A stretch of 64,000 bases of DNA. Origin: Gliomastix tumulicola. Lineage: Eukaryota > Ascomycota > Sordariomycetes > Hypocreales > Bionectriaceae. Numbering within the stretch: the first letter of the stretch is position 1; every line of letters starts with the position of its first letter. The notes under the pieces are model-generated. The model made no database searches and was not told the origin of the DNA. It saw nothing but the letters and a program-made list of their open reading frames with translations. The stretch lies in NCBI GenBank assembly GCA_001599755.1, contig BCHX01000003.1, forward strand, positions 3,755,289 through 3,819,288, read 5' to 3'. The translations under genes and the position numbers were made by a program. Shown piece after piece: positions 11,498 through 23,248 of the stretch.

Positions 11498-13851
11498 ATG
11501 TCATCAAGCAAGAGACGGAAGCTGGACTCAGGCGATGCCCCGTGTAAGTGGCATGAATAGCTCCCGACTTCTTTCTGACAGGCATTGATCGGATCTAGCA
11601 CCACCTCCCAGTGCCATAAGCGCCATCGCGGCCCGGCGGCGGTTGACTGAGTCTGCAGAAGCCTCATCGCCGAGCACACCGTCAACGCCAGAGACGAAGC
11701 CGACTGGCCGCGTCAGTAGCCCGAATGCTTTCAGCGTCTTGCAGAAACTCAGCAGGCAGGGCGATTCGGCGTCTGCAATTGCGGCAAAGGAGACTTTGAG
11801 CGCTTCAAGACCTGCTTCCACTAGGAGGACTGATGCAGGGAGGGGGTGAGTTATGAAGACTTGCCAATCAGCCCTTTCAGTCCACCAGCATGCTAACTTG
11901 TCGTGAGCAAAGTACACCGAGCCTTAGCAAGAATTCGTCTTTATCAGATGAGGCTGCCCCTGCCGTAGTTCAGTTCTCCTCCTTTCGCCCTTCGAAGCGC
12001 AACTATAGGGTCTCTTCTAAGGGCGTGACTCAGCTCTCTCTTACCGAAGGCGAAGTAAGTTACTAGCTGATTGCATTACACATTGAATTGTAATAACCTC
12101 TCGCAGCGTTTTCTCGTACTGGGCAGCTTTGGCGTCCGCCTGATAGAGGGGGAGCTAACAGTCGCAGGGGCAACATTAAGGCCGTCCCGTGAGCCTCAAT
12201 TCATCCAAGCGCCTCACTGTTATGCGATCCCGGTTCTTCGGACTGTTCTGGACTCTAAGATAGAGCTTCATCCTGACCCTACGTCTCACGGCCTGCGTCA
12301 TCTGGGAAGATTGTCCCCATTGATGAAAGCGATATGGAACGACTCTGCGAATGAAACATTTCGCATGGTAAGCCGTCCCCCCCCCCCCCTCTTTAAGAGA
12401 CCTAGGAGCTAACATAATGCTAGCTCTATTCGTCAGACGATGTTCCAGATCGATCCTTGATCCAAGAGCTCGCCTCGTTGCCGGCTTGGAACCGCAAGCT
12501 TTCGGAGCTAGTAACAGCAACAGCAGAGCATCCTTCTCTTCGCATATTTGTCTGCGGACCCAAGTCAGCCGGGAAGTCTACATTCAGCAGATTGCTGACG
12601 AACCGGCTTGTTACTCAAGAGGCTGATTGTGCAACCGAAGTGGTATGCCTGGATCTGGATCCCGGCCAACCAGAGTATGGGCTGCCAGGGACTGTTTCCT
12701 TGGTTCACGTCACCAAGGCAAATCTCAGCCCGCCCTTTACGCGAGCAGGCTGTGAGCGAGATTCATTTAGAATTGTACGATCGCATGCTATCGCATCTGT
12801 CTCCCCAGCAGCAGATCCGGATCTCTACAAATCCTGCACCATCGATCTTTACCAGACGTATTGCAAGGAGCTCTCCTCTCTGCCACTTATTGTGAATACC
12901 CCGGGTTGGATTCTCGGGACTGGCCTGGAATTGCTAGCGGAGATGATTGGGCTCACTGCATCAGACGAGGTCATCTACATGTCGGAAGAGGGTCCGAGTG
13001 AAACGGTTGATGCGCTAAGGGCATCAACCAAGAATGTCTTCACAACTCTCCCATCACAGCAGTCGGATCTCTCAAGTCGGACCGCGGCCCATTTCAGGTC
13101 TATGCAGACCCTGTGCTACTTTCACCAGCCGATCACGAACTCTAGTGGCACCAAGTCAAGTCCTGCTTGGAACACATCGCCCTTGACGGCAGTCGCTCCT
13201 TTCCAGGTGCGGTATGACGGTGCAGCAAGTGGAATCGAGGGCGTCATGACGTATCACCACCAGTCACCATCTGATCTACTCGCCGAGACCATTAACGGCA
13301 TGGTCCTGGCGGTAGTTGAGATTGAGGACCCTCGAGCTTACGGTTCTCTCCTGGAGGCTGAATCAAAGTCGCTTGTGGTGGCGAGGACCCCTGAAGGCTT
13401 GCCATACATCCCGAACCCGCACCACATCACCTTGGATCCTCGATATTCTAGGGCTATTGGCCTGATCTTGGTTCGCGGGATTGATGCCCAGACGCGGACA
13501 CTACAAGTCCTGACCCCAATCCCGCCCACCCAGATCGATGGCATCAAGCAGGCAGGCCGGAGCATCGTGCTGGTCCACGGAAAGTTCGACGCCCCGAGTT
13601 GGGCGTACACGGAGGACCTGTACAGCAGACAAGGGGAGGACGAGAGCGCAGAAGAGATCCTAGAGGTCGAGGCCGAGACATCTGACTTAGATGACACGGT
13701 AACCGTGGCTGAGGACTCGCAGTCGCAGAGGACAAACCAGGCAACGTCATTTCCTTGGGTTGAGGTTCTTAGGGGGAACCAGAGACGACCGACGGGATCC
13801 AAGGTGTGGAGAGTGCGAAGGGATCTTGGGCGAAAGGGGCCAGAGGGCTAG
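11498..13851 (+). CDS. GRC3: Polynucleotide 5'-hydroxyl kinase Grc3
   Basis: Grc3 phosphorylates 5'-OH RNA ends. With the nuclease Las1 it processes the ITS2 spacer of pre-rRNA, and it has also been linked to Pol I termination; it acts in the nucleolus. Five exons (11498-11543, 11599-11845, 11913-12054, 12107-12367, 12424-13851) splice in frame to 707 residues, the usual size. The Walker A loop is GPKSAGKST (residues 277-285; 12556-12582), followed by the conserved stretch LDLDPGQPEYGLPG. The N-terminus is Ser/Pro-rich and opens with MSSSKRRKLDSGDAP. The beta-rich region before the P-loop (RFLVLGSFGVRLIEGELTVA) is typical. The fourth intron holds a run of 13 C (12377-12389). It is divergent from RPA34, another rRNA-synthesis gene. 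The start is the first ATG giving the family N-terminus. Confidence 0.93.
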
Positions 13852-14508
13852 CAACATGAATTATTATAGTGCGATATGCAGCCGTCCACGTGTAGAGAGG
13901 CCCGTCTGTTAGCGAATACTAGTAGATCCGTCCAATCCGCTAGGCGTATGTTGACAGTAAACGGTCTTTGGCGACCGCCCCCGCAGCAGGATTCCATTGT
14001 TTGTCTGCTCGCTCTTGTTGTCTCAATTGCCCGGCGACTGTAATTTTAGAGGTGATGTCTCACGTCTCACCGCTGCGGTGCGTATGCGGCGGACGGGCAT
14101 ATTGGTGACACGGCTCGCACGGGCACTGACGTTGACTGACACTATTAGAGTGAGGACGGGGGAGCGGCCAGCCTATCAGTGCGCGAGGAATCTGCATTTT
14201 CACTATCCATTAGCACCGGCAGGTGCACTGCAGCCGCACCTGCACGTTGCAGGGATGCATGCACCTGCAGGAAGGCGCAACCCAGACTGGTGCCTTCCCC
14301 TCCTGCATTTCATCCGATTCCATTCCCTTCCAATTCCTCGTCCATCACCCTCACCTTAACGCATCCAAACTGGAGCCGCATCCCGGATTCCCACACCCAT
14401 TCACCGCCTCCCCTTGCCTGTCTGCGCCCCAAATCCCGCCCGGAGTCTGGCGCTCCTGGCCCTTCCTAGGATCAATCGCCAATCCTCGGTTCATCTTTCT
14501 TGTCCTCA
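13852..14508. other. Intergenic between GRC3 and the Zn2Cys6 gene
   Basis: 657 bp with the GRC3 3' end and the leader of the next gene. It contains TACTAGTA at 13917-13924 and a dense set of CACCTGCA/TGCAGGTG-like words at about 14218-14275. The last 200 bp are CT-rich, fitting a 5' leader. No gene was seen. Confidence 0.5.
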
Positions 14509-17084
14509 ATGGAGACCAGGGATCCAGATGCGGATCGTCCGGCGCCTCCCGTGGAGAATGCGACGAATGTGACCCAGCAGGGCGACCCCAGCAAACCCAA
14601 GAAACGACGACCGCTTCCGACTGCTGCCCCCAGCTCCAGTAGGGACAAACCAGATAAGGTTCCCGATAGGGATTCGCTCGCTGGACGTATCGCATGCACC
14701 GAGTGCCAGCGACGCAAGCAAAAGGTACCTCTCTGTCCCTGGTCTCTTGAGGTCGGTCTGACATACCATCTAACCCTTGTCAGTGCAACCGGGAGTGGCC
14801 CTGCAACCACTGTCAGAAGCGCAAGGTTCCTCGCCAATGTCGCTTCAATGTCAGGGCAGCGGCTACGAAGCGTCCTCATGAAGGGTCGGAGGACGAGACT
14901 GAGAAGACTAGCAAAAACGAGGAGAACAACAAGCCTGTGCCTCCTCCTGAGGGGGGTTTCGAGGCATTGGGATATGCCTCGAGCGGTCTCTTTTTCGCGG
15001 ACCTGAAGTTAGATTCCTCGGTACGCTTCCCTCATTTCATTCAGTCTTGCCCCCGAGTTTGGTAGTTGATATATCCCTTCGATACACAGGTGAAAGAGAC
15101 TCGGATCCCCCAGAAGCAGACCTTTGCAGACTCAAAGTCATGCCCTCCGCTGGAGCGTGCCCTGGCGATGTTGCCTACGAGACGGTATACAGGTATGTAA
15201 ACCAAATTCCAAGCTGCTGCATTACATCACTATCAGTGCATGGCAAACTCACGTGTAATGCTCAGACTCCATTGTTCGAAACTTCCTTCAAAATGTCAAC
15301 TTCCACTACTACATGGTCCACCCCAAAAGCTTTGTGCGGGAGTATAATGTCTGGTGGGAAGACAGAAACAAAGGCCGCCCTTTGGGGCTTGAATGGACTT
15401 CTCTCCTCCTTATGATATGCGCCTGCTCTACGCTGTTCCCGAGTGTGAAGCTTCGGAAGAGGCTCGAGAGAAATCTGGGCGACTCGTGTGAGACTCTGAG
15501 CGAGAGATTCCACACCACGGGTCGGGCCTTGCATAGCACCGTTCCCATCGGCCACAACCACATCTTCAAAGTCCTGATGTTGGTGCATTCTTGCTACTGG
15601 ATCAAGTCGGATGCACGCTTCGGGGAAGCTTGGCACGTTCTTGACGCGGCTATCCGAGAGGCACAAGAGCTACGTAAGTCTCGGGATATCATGCAGTGGG
15701 CTACGCCCAAATTAACCTCGGTTCAGGTCTACATAAAGAAGGGGCAAGACGTGATATACCGGAGCTTCAAAGGGAATTAAATCGACGCTTGTGGTGTGTG
15801 CTCAATACATGGGACTGGCAGATGTCTGCTCTTCTTTCTCGGCCGTTAATCATCGACCGCGCCGGAATTGATGTTGGTCTGCCCAGTCTAACTCTCGAAA
15901 CATTCTCGCCATCACCACTCTTGCACATGAAGACTCAGTCAGACTTCATTACCCGGCTTGCAGCCAAGTTTGGCCAGCCGAAGAATGTTGCGGCTGCAGA
16001 TGTCACGGAATATCAGGATACAGTACTGGACTGGATGAGGAGTCTGCCCGCTCCCTACGGCATGACAGACCCCGACACCTCGAAAGACGAAGCACACCCG
16101 TGGATCAAACTACACCGGCACTACCTCCATGCCGCGGGGTATTGCATGGTTCTAGAGCCAACACGCAAATTTATTGCGGAGAACATAAGCAGTTCATCAC
16201 ACGAGGATGTACTCCAGATTCGACGGAACGCCGTCAACTATTCACTCAGCCTAATGGAGTGCTTATGCGAGTTCTTCGAACACGTTTGGCCTCGGGATGT
16301 TAAGTTCTATTATCTTCTCTTCACAATTTTCGATACGGCGGCTTTCCAAGCGAGCATCATTCTTCGTGACCAAGACAGGTCGGTTGAGCGACAGGACGAC
16401 ATGGCCGATTCGATCGATGCAGCACTTTATATGGTGAAGCAGTTAACGGCTTCCACCAAACCAGCGCAGATATATTGCGAATTACTAGTCCGTCTGAGGA
16501 AGAAAGTGTTCAAGAAACCGGGATTGAATAAAACTGCGGGCCCTTCTCGGAAGAGGGCCAGAGTAGCAGCTATTACAAGCAACAGATTGTCCGTGTTCGC
16601 AAACCCAATGGTGGACGCCGGCGACTCAGACAACGATTCGAATTCGAGCACACAAAGTCTGCTACCGAACCTATTTGATGTCAGCGCCAACTCTCAGTCC
16701 CACAGCATATCACAGCCTTCGGAACACACGCAGCCTACTTCGGGACCACAGCTTGAGCCTCCGTCATCCGTCATCTACCCCGATGGAGCCCACGCCATGA
16801 CTCCCTTCTTGGAAGAGCAGTGGACGCCGCAGGGAACCCCGGCATTTCAGGCACCGACACCCCAGAATGATCATTATGGCGCTGGACAGAGGTCTGCAGA
16901 GGGACAGGAGTTTGACCTTGACGCCGCACCTCCGATGGAGGCACTCTCCGAGTCACTGCCGGATATGGGCTTCTTAAACATGACGACAGAGGAGTTGGGG
17001 ACGTTGACTGAGTTGTGGAGATGGGACAGCCTGGATCCTGGTCCGAGCAACAGCAATATATACAATCATCGGTCGGGGAGATGA
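14509..17084 (+). CDS. Zn2Cys6 binuclear-cluster transcription factor
   Basis: Nuclear DNA-binding regulator of the fungal Gal4 class; target genes are unknown. Five exons (14509-14724, 14784-15020, 15090-15192, 15266-15673, 15727-17084) give 773 residues. The zinc cluster is Cys63-x2-Cys66-x6-Cys73-x5-Cys79-x2-Cys82-x8-Cys91. The first intron falls exactly between Lys72 and Cys73, inside the cluster. A central helical region (about residues 190-560, with NFLQNVNFHYYMVHPKSF and RRLWCVLNTWDWQMSALLSR) matches the fungal-specific transcription factor middle domain. The last 170 residues are Ser/Pro/Gln-rich and acidic, a plausible activation region. The gene ends 218 bp from the oppositely oriented arginine deiminase. 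ATG 14509 is the first in frame. I do not recognise a named orthologue. Confidence 0.9.
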
Positions 17085-17302
17085 AGAAGTTAAGGGGGAC
17101 TAGTGCCTGGGGGGAAGCAAGGCAAATATCTCAAGGCTCTGGTCGGTAAATTCATTTTCAACTCTGGGGAACTCAAAATGTAGCAATGCCATATTTGGTA
17201 GGACTGGTCACACTGCAAGGTGCTGAAACCGATATATTCGCACGTCAATATATACTAATACTCGTATCAATCTATCCAATGCTAGCAAAACCTACAAACA
17301 GT

Positions 17303-19214
17303 TTACCACCAAGGAGCTTGCGTGTCACGCCACGTGTTTGAACCGCAGTGAATCTCCCCAGCCCAAATATGGTGCGAGAAGAAGTTGTCCATAAACGTCA
17401 CGTTGTATTTCGCCTTGCCATACGCCTCGACAACCTGCGCGGCCAGGATATCCTCGCCATCGATGATGGGGCCCCACGGATTCGGCGAGAGGTAGAACGA
17501 GTCACTCAGGACAACGCCGTTGACAACGCCCGGGTAGTGCGCCACGACAGGGCTCGACTGCTGCTGCCGGCGCTGGAGGCTGTTTCCGCGGCCACCGGCG
17601 GCTTCGACGATGTTGAGCGGCGCGGGGTTGCCGGGCGTCGTCGCGCTGAGCGTGCTGAAGCTGTTGGCGGCGCACGAGCCGCCTTCGAAGTCGTAGTCGT
17701 AGAAGAGCGCGGGCACGCGGATGATGTCGTCGTCGGTGATGCCCGTCTCGCGCTTGAGGATGTCGATGTTGGCCGCGATGCGCGCGGCGGCGTCCTCGTT
17801 GCGCTTCTGGAAGTCGGGCCTCGCGAGCTCGTCGTCGATGGTCGTGTTGGGCACGCACAGACCGGCGTCGTAGGGGAACTGGGGGCGCGAGAAGGCGCGC
17901 TCGGCACCGAAGCCGGCGTCCGAGGCCTTCTGCAGGGTCGCGAGGCCGAGGCGCGGGTCGTCGGCGACGAGGACCCAGCCGCGGTCAGTATCGGGTGCGG
18001 GCAGGAACTGGAAGAACTCGTCGACGTGCCCGACGAAGAGCCACGAGGTGTCGAGCTCCAGCGGGCGCTGCGTCTCCTGCGCCTCGAGGAAGGGCAGGAT
18101 GACGGGGCGGTCCGTGCCGAAGGTGCCCATGATGATGCGTCCGGCGGGGTAGGAAGTGCCGTTGTGGCTGTACGGCGGGATGGTCTCGAGGTTGCCCGTC
18201 GAGTCGAGCGTGTGGCCGCCGCGGGCGCCGTGCTGCTGCACCGCGCCGACGCTGCCGTCACGCACGTCCGTGAAGACCTGGCGGCCGGCGTCGCGGTCCT
18301 GCGCGGAGCGGATCATGATGCGCAGGGCGAGGGGCTTGCCGTCCGGACCCGGGATGCTCGAGTAGCCCGGCTCGAAGAAGTCCTGCGTCCAGATGTCCGG
18401 GTCGGTCGTGAACTTGAAGACCGGCGTCTCGATGCCCGCGTTCGCCGTGTTGTCCTCGAGGTCGGCGACGAAGGCGTCCTGCGTCGGCCCGTGGCCCCTG
18501 TAGCCCGTGGTGAAGACGCGCTGGGCCTCCTGGAGGTGGTGGTGTGTGAGGACTGGCGCGACGCGGAGGGCGACGTCGTCGCTGGCCGTCTCGTTGCCGT
18601 CGGCGACGGAGAAGCGCACAGTCACTCTGCCGTCCCAGCCGTTGGGTCGTCGGACGTCACGTCCGTCGATGCCGAGCTCGAGGCCGTGCTGCAGCTCCGC
18701 GGCGCTGAACGTGCGGTTCGACGCCACGAACTCCCAGTCGCTGCTGCTGCTGCCCCTGACGAAGATGCGCACCTTGGCCCCCGCGCCCTCGCTGGCCACG
18801 CTGATCGCTCCCGTCGCCGAGGCGCTCAGTCCAGAGATGGGGAGGGTCCGCAGGGGAGCGAGGTACTTGGCATTACGAAGAACGTCGTCCGAGGCGTCGT
18901 GGCACTGGTCCAGGTCCGCGTTGGGCGTGCTGTCGGTGATGGTCTTGGAGCACCGCTGGTCCGTGTCGGCGATGTTGGCCAGGAACAGGGCGCCTCGCTC
19001 AGCGGTCCAGACGGCCTTGCCCTGGACGTCTGAGTCGCTGTCCACGTCGACTACACCATCGCGGTTCGTGTCTGCGAGGATGGTGGCCTGGAGGGCGCTG
19101 GCACCGACAGAGAGCGCTTCAAGAAACCGTCAGTATATTCAAGGGTTCAGAGGAGACACCACGCTTGTGTAACTCACTGTAGACAGCCGCGAGGGCCTTG
19201 CTTGATACTCTCAT
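17303..19214 (-). CDS. Secreted protein-arginine deiminase (PAD family)
   Basis: Calcium-dependent enzyme family that converts protein arginine to citrulline. Exons 19178-19214 and 17303-19116 (61-nt intron) give 616 residues, against about 663 in vertebrates. The N-terminus MRVSSKALAAVYTLSVGASA looks like a signal peptide, so secretion is expected. Residues about 25-40 (DTNRDGVVDVDSD) form an acidic, EF-hand-like calcium loop. All PAD catalytic residues can be matched: Asp258 in IWTQDFFEPGY, His376 and Asp378 in GHVDEFFQFLP, and Cys603 in GEIHCGSNTW near the C-terminus (human PAD4 D350, H471, D473, C645). The spacing from Asp378 to Cys603 is about 50 residues longer than in PAD4, so there is an insertion. 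The coding sequence is strikingly GC-rich, which leaves its antisense frame open. Substrate and biological role are unknown. Confidence 0.92.
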
Positions 19215-20030
19215 GATGACTCAGGAGATGGCAACAGGCCTGTCGATGAGCAGTCTACAATGGGGATGAGGACCGCTGTCGTTTATATAGCCTCACCTTC
19301 CCCCCCTGTTCGATCTCCCGGCTCGTCTGCCCATCATCCATGACTCGTGTTGACAGTCCCGCCTCCAGATCCTGGCCCTTGTGCTACTCACCTACCCCAG
19401 CAGGACTAACCCATGAGGCCAAGGCGCGCGGTATTCTTGCCTATTGCTTCAGGCGTGAAGAGCCGTTCGCACGCCAGCGGGCGGACACAAAAGCGCCGTC
19501 ATCAGCATCCTTCTGCCCCTATGAGCGCTAGCAAAATAGACGATAAATGGTCTATGTAAATTGCATAGGCATTTGAGATTTCAGTCTGTGTCATTTTTGC
19601 CCGCTTCCTGGCTACTAGTTGCGCAGGTTCATGGCCCCGTCGCGCGTATAATCCACCCTGGGCTTTTTCTGATGTCGAATTTCCGGCTTGACGATCACCT
19701 TCTATTCTAGGCATTGCGTAGGCACGGTAGTGCTGGCCTCCTTCTTTTGGGGGGGCTGAGCAGGCTGACGACGCATGGACTTTTCGTATACGCGATGTCA
19801 TGGAATTATCATGAACATTGGTGAGAATACGGCTGTAGAGTCACTTCTGTGGGCTGCCAATGCGGTGCTTTGCTGGGCGGTAGGGGACGCCTGAATGCAT
19901 TACTAAATAAGTATTCTTCCAACATGGGAGGGAATTCGACTCTGTCAAGCATCTGCTCATAATTGTAGGAAAGCGAGTTGGTATAAAGTAATGAATAGGT
20001 GAAAGACATGAAGATAGAAAAGCAAAGAGA
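19215..20030. other. Intergenic upstream of the arginine deiminase
   Basis: 816 bp holding the deiminase promoter and the 3' end of the SRO7-like gene. Apart from the TATA box listed separately I see no gene, repeat or RNA. Confidence 0.5.
19282..19289 (-). promoter_or_regulatory. TATA box of the arginine deiminase gene
   Basis: TATATAAA on the minus strand, about 70 bp before the ATG. This implies a very short leader. A canonical TATA box is unusual among the genes of this window and suits a regulated, non-housekeeping gene. Role inferred from sequence and position. Confidence 0.6.
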
Positions 20031-23000
20031 TCAGAAGAATTTGCTCTTGACGCTGCTCATGACCATGTTCCTCTTTTGCTTGTTGATGAACTTGTTCACA
20101 TCGTCCGCCCAGCCCTGACTCTGCTCCTGCAAGTTGTCCATGCTGTCTCCCATGATGTTGAGCTTCTCTGTACGCTCGTTGAGCTGCCTGGTTAGGTAGT
20201 CGCCCCAGCCTTCCTGGGCCCTGCTGGTCGCGGACCGCGGAGAGGATGGGCCAGCGCCGGGGTTGCTGGCTGCTCTCTTCTCGGCCGCGGCGGCTTCGAG
20301 CATCCGCTTTGACGGGGGCCGATCTGGGCCGCCGACGAGCACGTCGAGGTCGAGCGGAGAGACGAACTGCGTACCTGAAATCCACTGGATGTTGGATATC
20401 GTCGGTCGAGGTGGGATCTCCAGCTTGGGGTTGATAAGTGTGTCAGGCGACTGCTGGATGGGTTTCCCAGTACCCCAGACGTGCACGACAGCAAGCTCGC
20501 TTGGGCCGGTCCAGGCGAAGATGTCGCCGGTCTGGGCCACGACCGTGTTCGTGCTCCGACCCGCGTCGACCATGCGCAGATCGGCTTTGCCTAGCTCTCG
20601 GAGGCCGGGGATGGAGAAGGCACGGGCTGTACGGTCTCCGAAGACGCCGACAACGGCGACGCCCTGAAGTTCGAGCTCTGCTACGTTGGCTGCATCGCAG
20701 AGCGCGTCGTCGAATTCCTTGGAGGCACCCTTGGATGTGGCAGGCTTGAAGATGCGGACTTCCTTCTCGGTAACTGTTTCAATACGTTAGCTTGTTCTTG
20801 AGGACATATTCTAAGAATCTTCGTCATACCTGCCACGAGGGCGCCATGAATGGATCGGCCCTCCCTAAGGCCGGCAACGTTGGCACCGGTAGCCGTGGCG
20901 GGCTTCCCTGTGTTGGCTTCGATGGGGCTCAGGGATATAATCTTGTCGTCAAATGTCACGACTCCAGCGAGCTGAACCGAGTATGAGCCGTTCTGCGCAG
21001 GAAGGAGCTTGAAAGTGATGACTTTGCCCAAATTGGTCCCCACGAAGCAGCAGATGCTCGAGTACTTGTCCTCATCTAGCGTCATGACTCCAAACTCCAT
21101 TACCACGGGCCACTCCTTTAACGGGGCTTGTGAATTGGAGTGAGAGTGGCTCTTGAAGAAGGACGTGCGCTTCTCCTGCTTAGCGAATTCCGTCATAGGT
21201 GCTTGGTATATGATGGCTGGACCACGGAGATCGAGGATGGAGAGGAAACCAAGTTCTGATCCGACAGCCACGAAACCGACGTTAGAGATCTGCACAGCTG
21301 TAATCGGACCTTGCATCATCTCGTAGAGCACGAAAGGGTTGAGACCTTCTTTCAAGCCGCGCTCTGACCTGGAGCTGATATCGGTCAAACCCTTTGGATT
21401 GGGGTCCAGCTCCTTCTGCTGGTCTTTGCCGTAGAACCGGTTCTGGCCCCATCGGAAGATGATTGCCTCGCCTGTGCGTGTTCCAACTACAAACTCGCCC
21501 GTCGAGCTGGCCATGGTCATGGTGGTAATCTCGATATCGTCGTATCGGCCTAGAGCGCGAGCTACGTCGACTTGGACCACCTGGCCATTCTCGATCTCGT
21601 CCGCATGACCCGAATCCCATATCCGAATGGTGCTGTCGGCCTGGGCGGCTTGGATGATGGTGCGCTCCTCAAATCGCTTGCGCGGCCACTGTGCCTCAGC
21701 GCCGCCCTTGAGAAGGGCCTCGCCTTGGTCACGCTTCTCGAACATTGTCAGCCATCTAGGACGTTCGAGGCTAGACACGTTCATCCTAGTGACGAAGGGT
21801 TGGACGAAGAAAGTCGAGGGGTGGAGCTGGTTGGTAGGGGAAATTGGGAAACCCGAGGGAAAGCTCATGGTGATGAGCTCGCCGGACGAGATGACGGAGA
21901 GAATGGCTATAGGATCTTGAGCCCCGTTGAAATATGGTGAGGAGCGGGGAATAGGTAGGAAGTCGATGGCTTGTGCGCCAGGTGGCAGACGAAGGTCATA
22001 TTGGCGCTTGCCACGAAAGTAGTCGCCGAGGGACTGCCATGTGGACGTTGCGTAGACAGGAGTCAGGCCAAGCTCAATGAATGTGAGGGATTTCTGTGGC
22101 TCGGNTGGGTTTTGGCCACCAGCAATTAGAATGCCTGAGTCGTCGCAGTTTGGCTTGCAGCACCAAGCAATCTTGTTGTATCCCTCGACAAAATTCGTGT
22201 GAGGGTTTGCAGATGGTCGGTTGACAGCCGTCTCGGTCAGTGACCTTGCGAGGATCACCCTCTCTTCCTTGGGGTCCCAGAAGACGAGACTCCCGTCATC
22301 ATGAGCTGTGAGGATGAAAGTCCCCGATGGATGCCACAAGGCATGGGTCAGTCGTGGATTCCGGGGAGCGTCCACCCCAACTCCGTTGCCTCCGGGTGCT
22401 CCCTGCGGCACAGTGTACTGGAAAAACTGAACAGCCTTGTTCTGCTTGAAAGAGTAGATGACAGCGCCGTGAGAGTAGCCGATGAGGAGCTTCCCGACAT
22501 CCCGGGGATGCAGGGACATGCACACGAGGTTCACGATGCGTGCGCTGGGATCCTTCTCGAGCCAAAGGTTGGGCAGACGGAAGGCCCTGGCAAAGTTCAA
22601 ACGATCGAGATCATATGCCATGACATCGCCGTTCTGGAGGCCAAGGAAGGCCCAGTCCAGCATTGGGTCAGTGACGAGGGAGACGACATGGCCGGCGATG
22701 ACCTGAGAGGCCAGACGTTCGCCAGTGTCGAGGTCCCAGACGCTGATCTCGCTCTTGGCATCGAGGCTGACGAGGCGGTTGCCGGTAAACTGGATGTGCT
22801 GGAACGAGGTTGCCCGCGGGGGAGTGAGGAACTTCTGGACGCGCCTCTGGCCAAAGACATAGATCTTTCCAGAGCCGAATTTGCTCTCGCCGGTGCCGAT
22901 GGCGAGAAGGGACTGGATGGGGTCGTAAGCGAGGCAGCTTCATCGTCTGGAGTGTCAGCAAGTTGATACTCTTCTTCTTTCTTCATTTTTCTTTCGCTTT

Positions 23001-23248
23001 GGATCCCTGTTTGCTTCTAAAAAATGCGCACCACTGTGCAAATTTTGAAGCTATGCAGTGCATTTTGCCGTTGAAGCAACTCCCATCATGACCAACAAAG
23101 ACAAGGGAGGGGAGGGACGCGCAACCCACCTGATCTGGGAATTGATGCCGTATCGCGCCTGGTCGTCCGGGGTGAAGATTTCGGGGCACAGACTGCCAGA
23201 CAGATCATTCTGGATGCCGGCCTGCTTGCCTCTGATGAAGGAAGACAT
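20031..23248 (-). CDS. SRO7: SRO7/tomosyn/Lgl-family exocytosis regulator
   Basis: Cytosolic double beta-propeller protein that binds the plasma-membrane SNARE Sec9/SNAP25 and the Rab Sec4 in polarised exocytosis. Three exons (23130-23248, 20830-22937, 20031-20773) give 989 residues. The N-terminus MSSFIRGKQAGIQNDLSGSL is joined across a 192-nt intron to CLAYDPIQSLLAIGTGESKF. WD-like blades follow (for example HPSGTFILTAHDDGSLVFWD and ADSTIRIWDSG). The last 60 residues (GDYLTRQLNERTEKLNIMGD onward) form an R-SNARE-like coiled coil, so the protein resembles tomosyn and Lgl proteins with a VAMP-like tail. A single N at 22105 leaves one residue undefined, in GGQNPxEPQKS. It is divergent from Argonaute across 2.6 kb. 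A neighbouring minus-strand frame at 22597-22986 is a shadow of exon 2. Confidence 0.93.

Noticed and set aside
17348..19033. 561-codon open frame antisense to the arginine deiminase
   Set aside because: Composition is Arg/Val/Glu/Asp-rich as expected from reverse-complementing a GC-rich gene; no domain, while the sense strand has full catalytic motifs.
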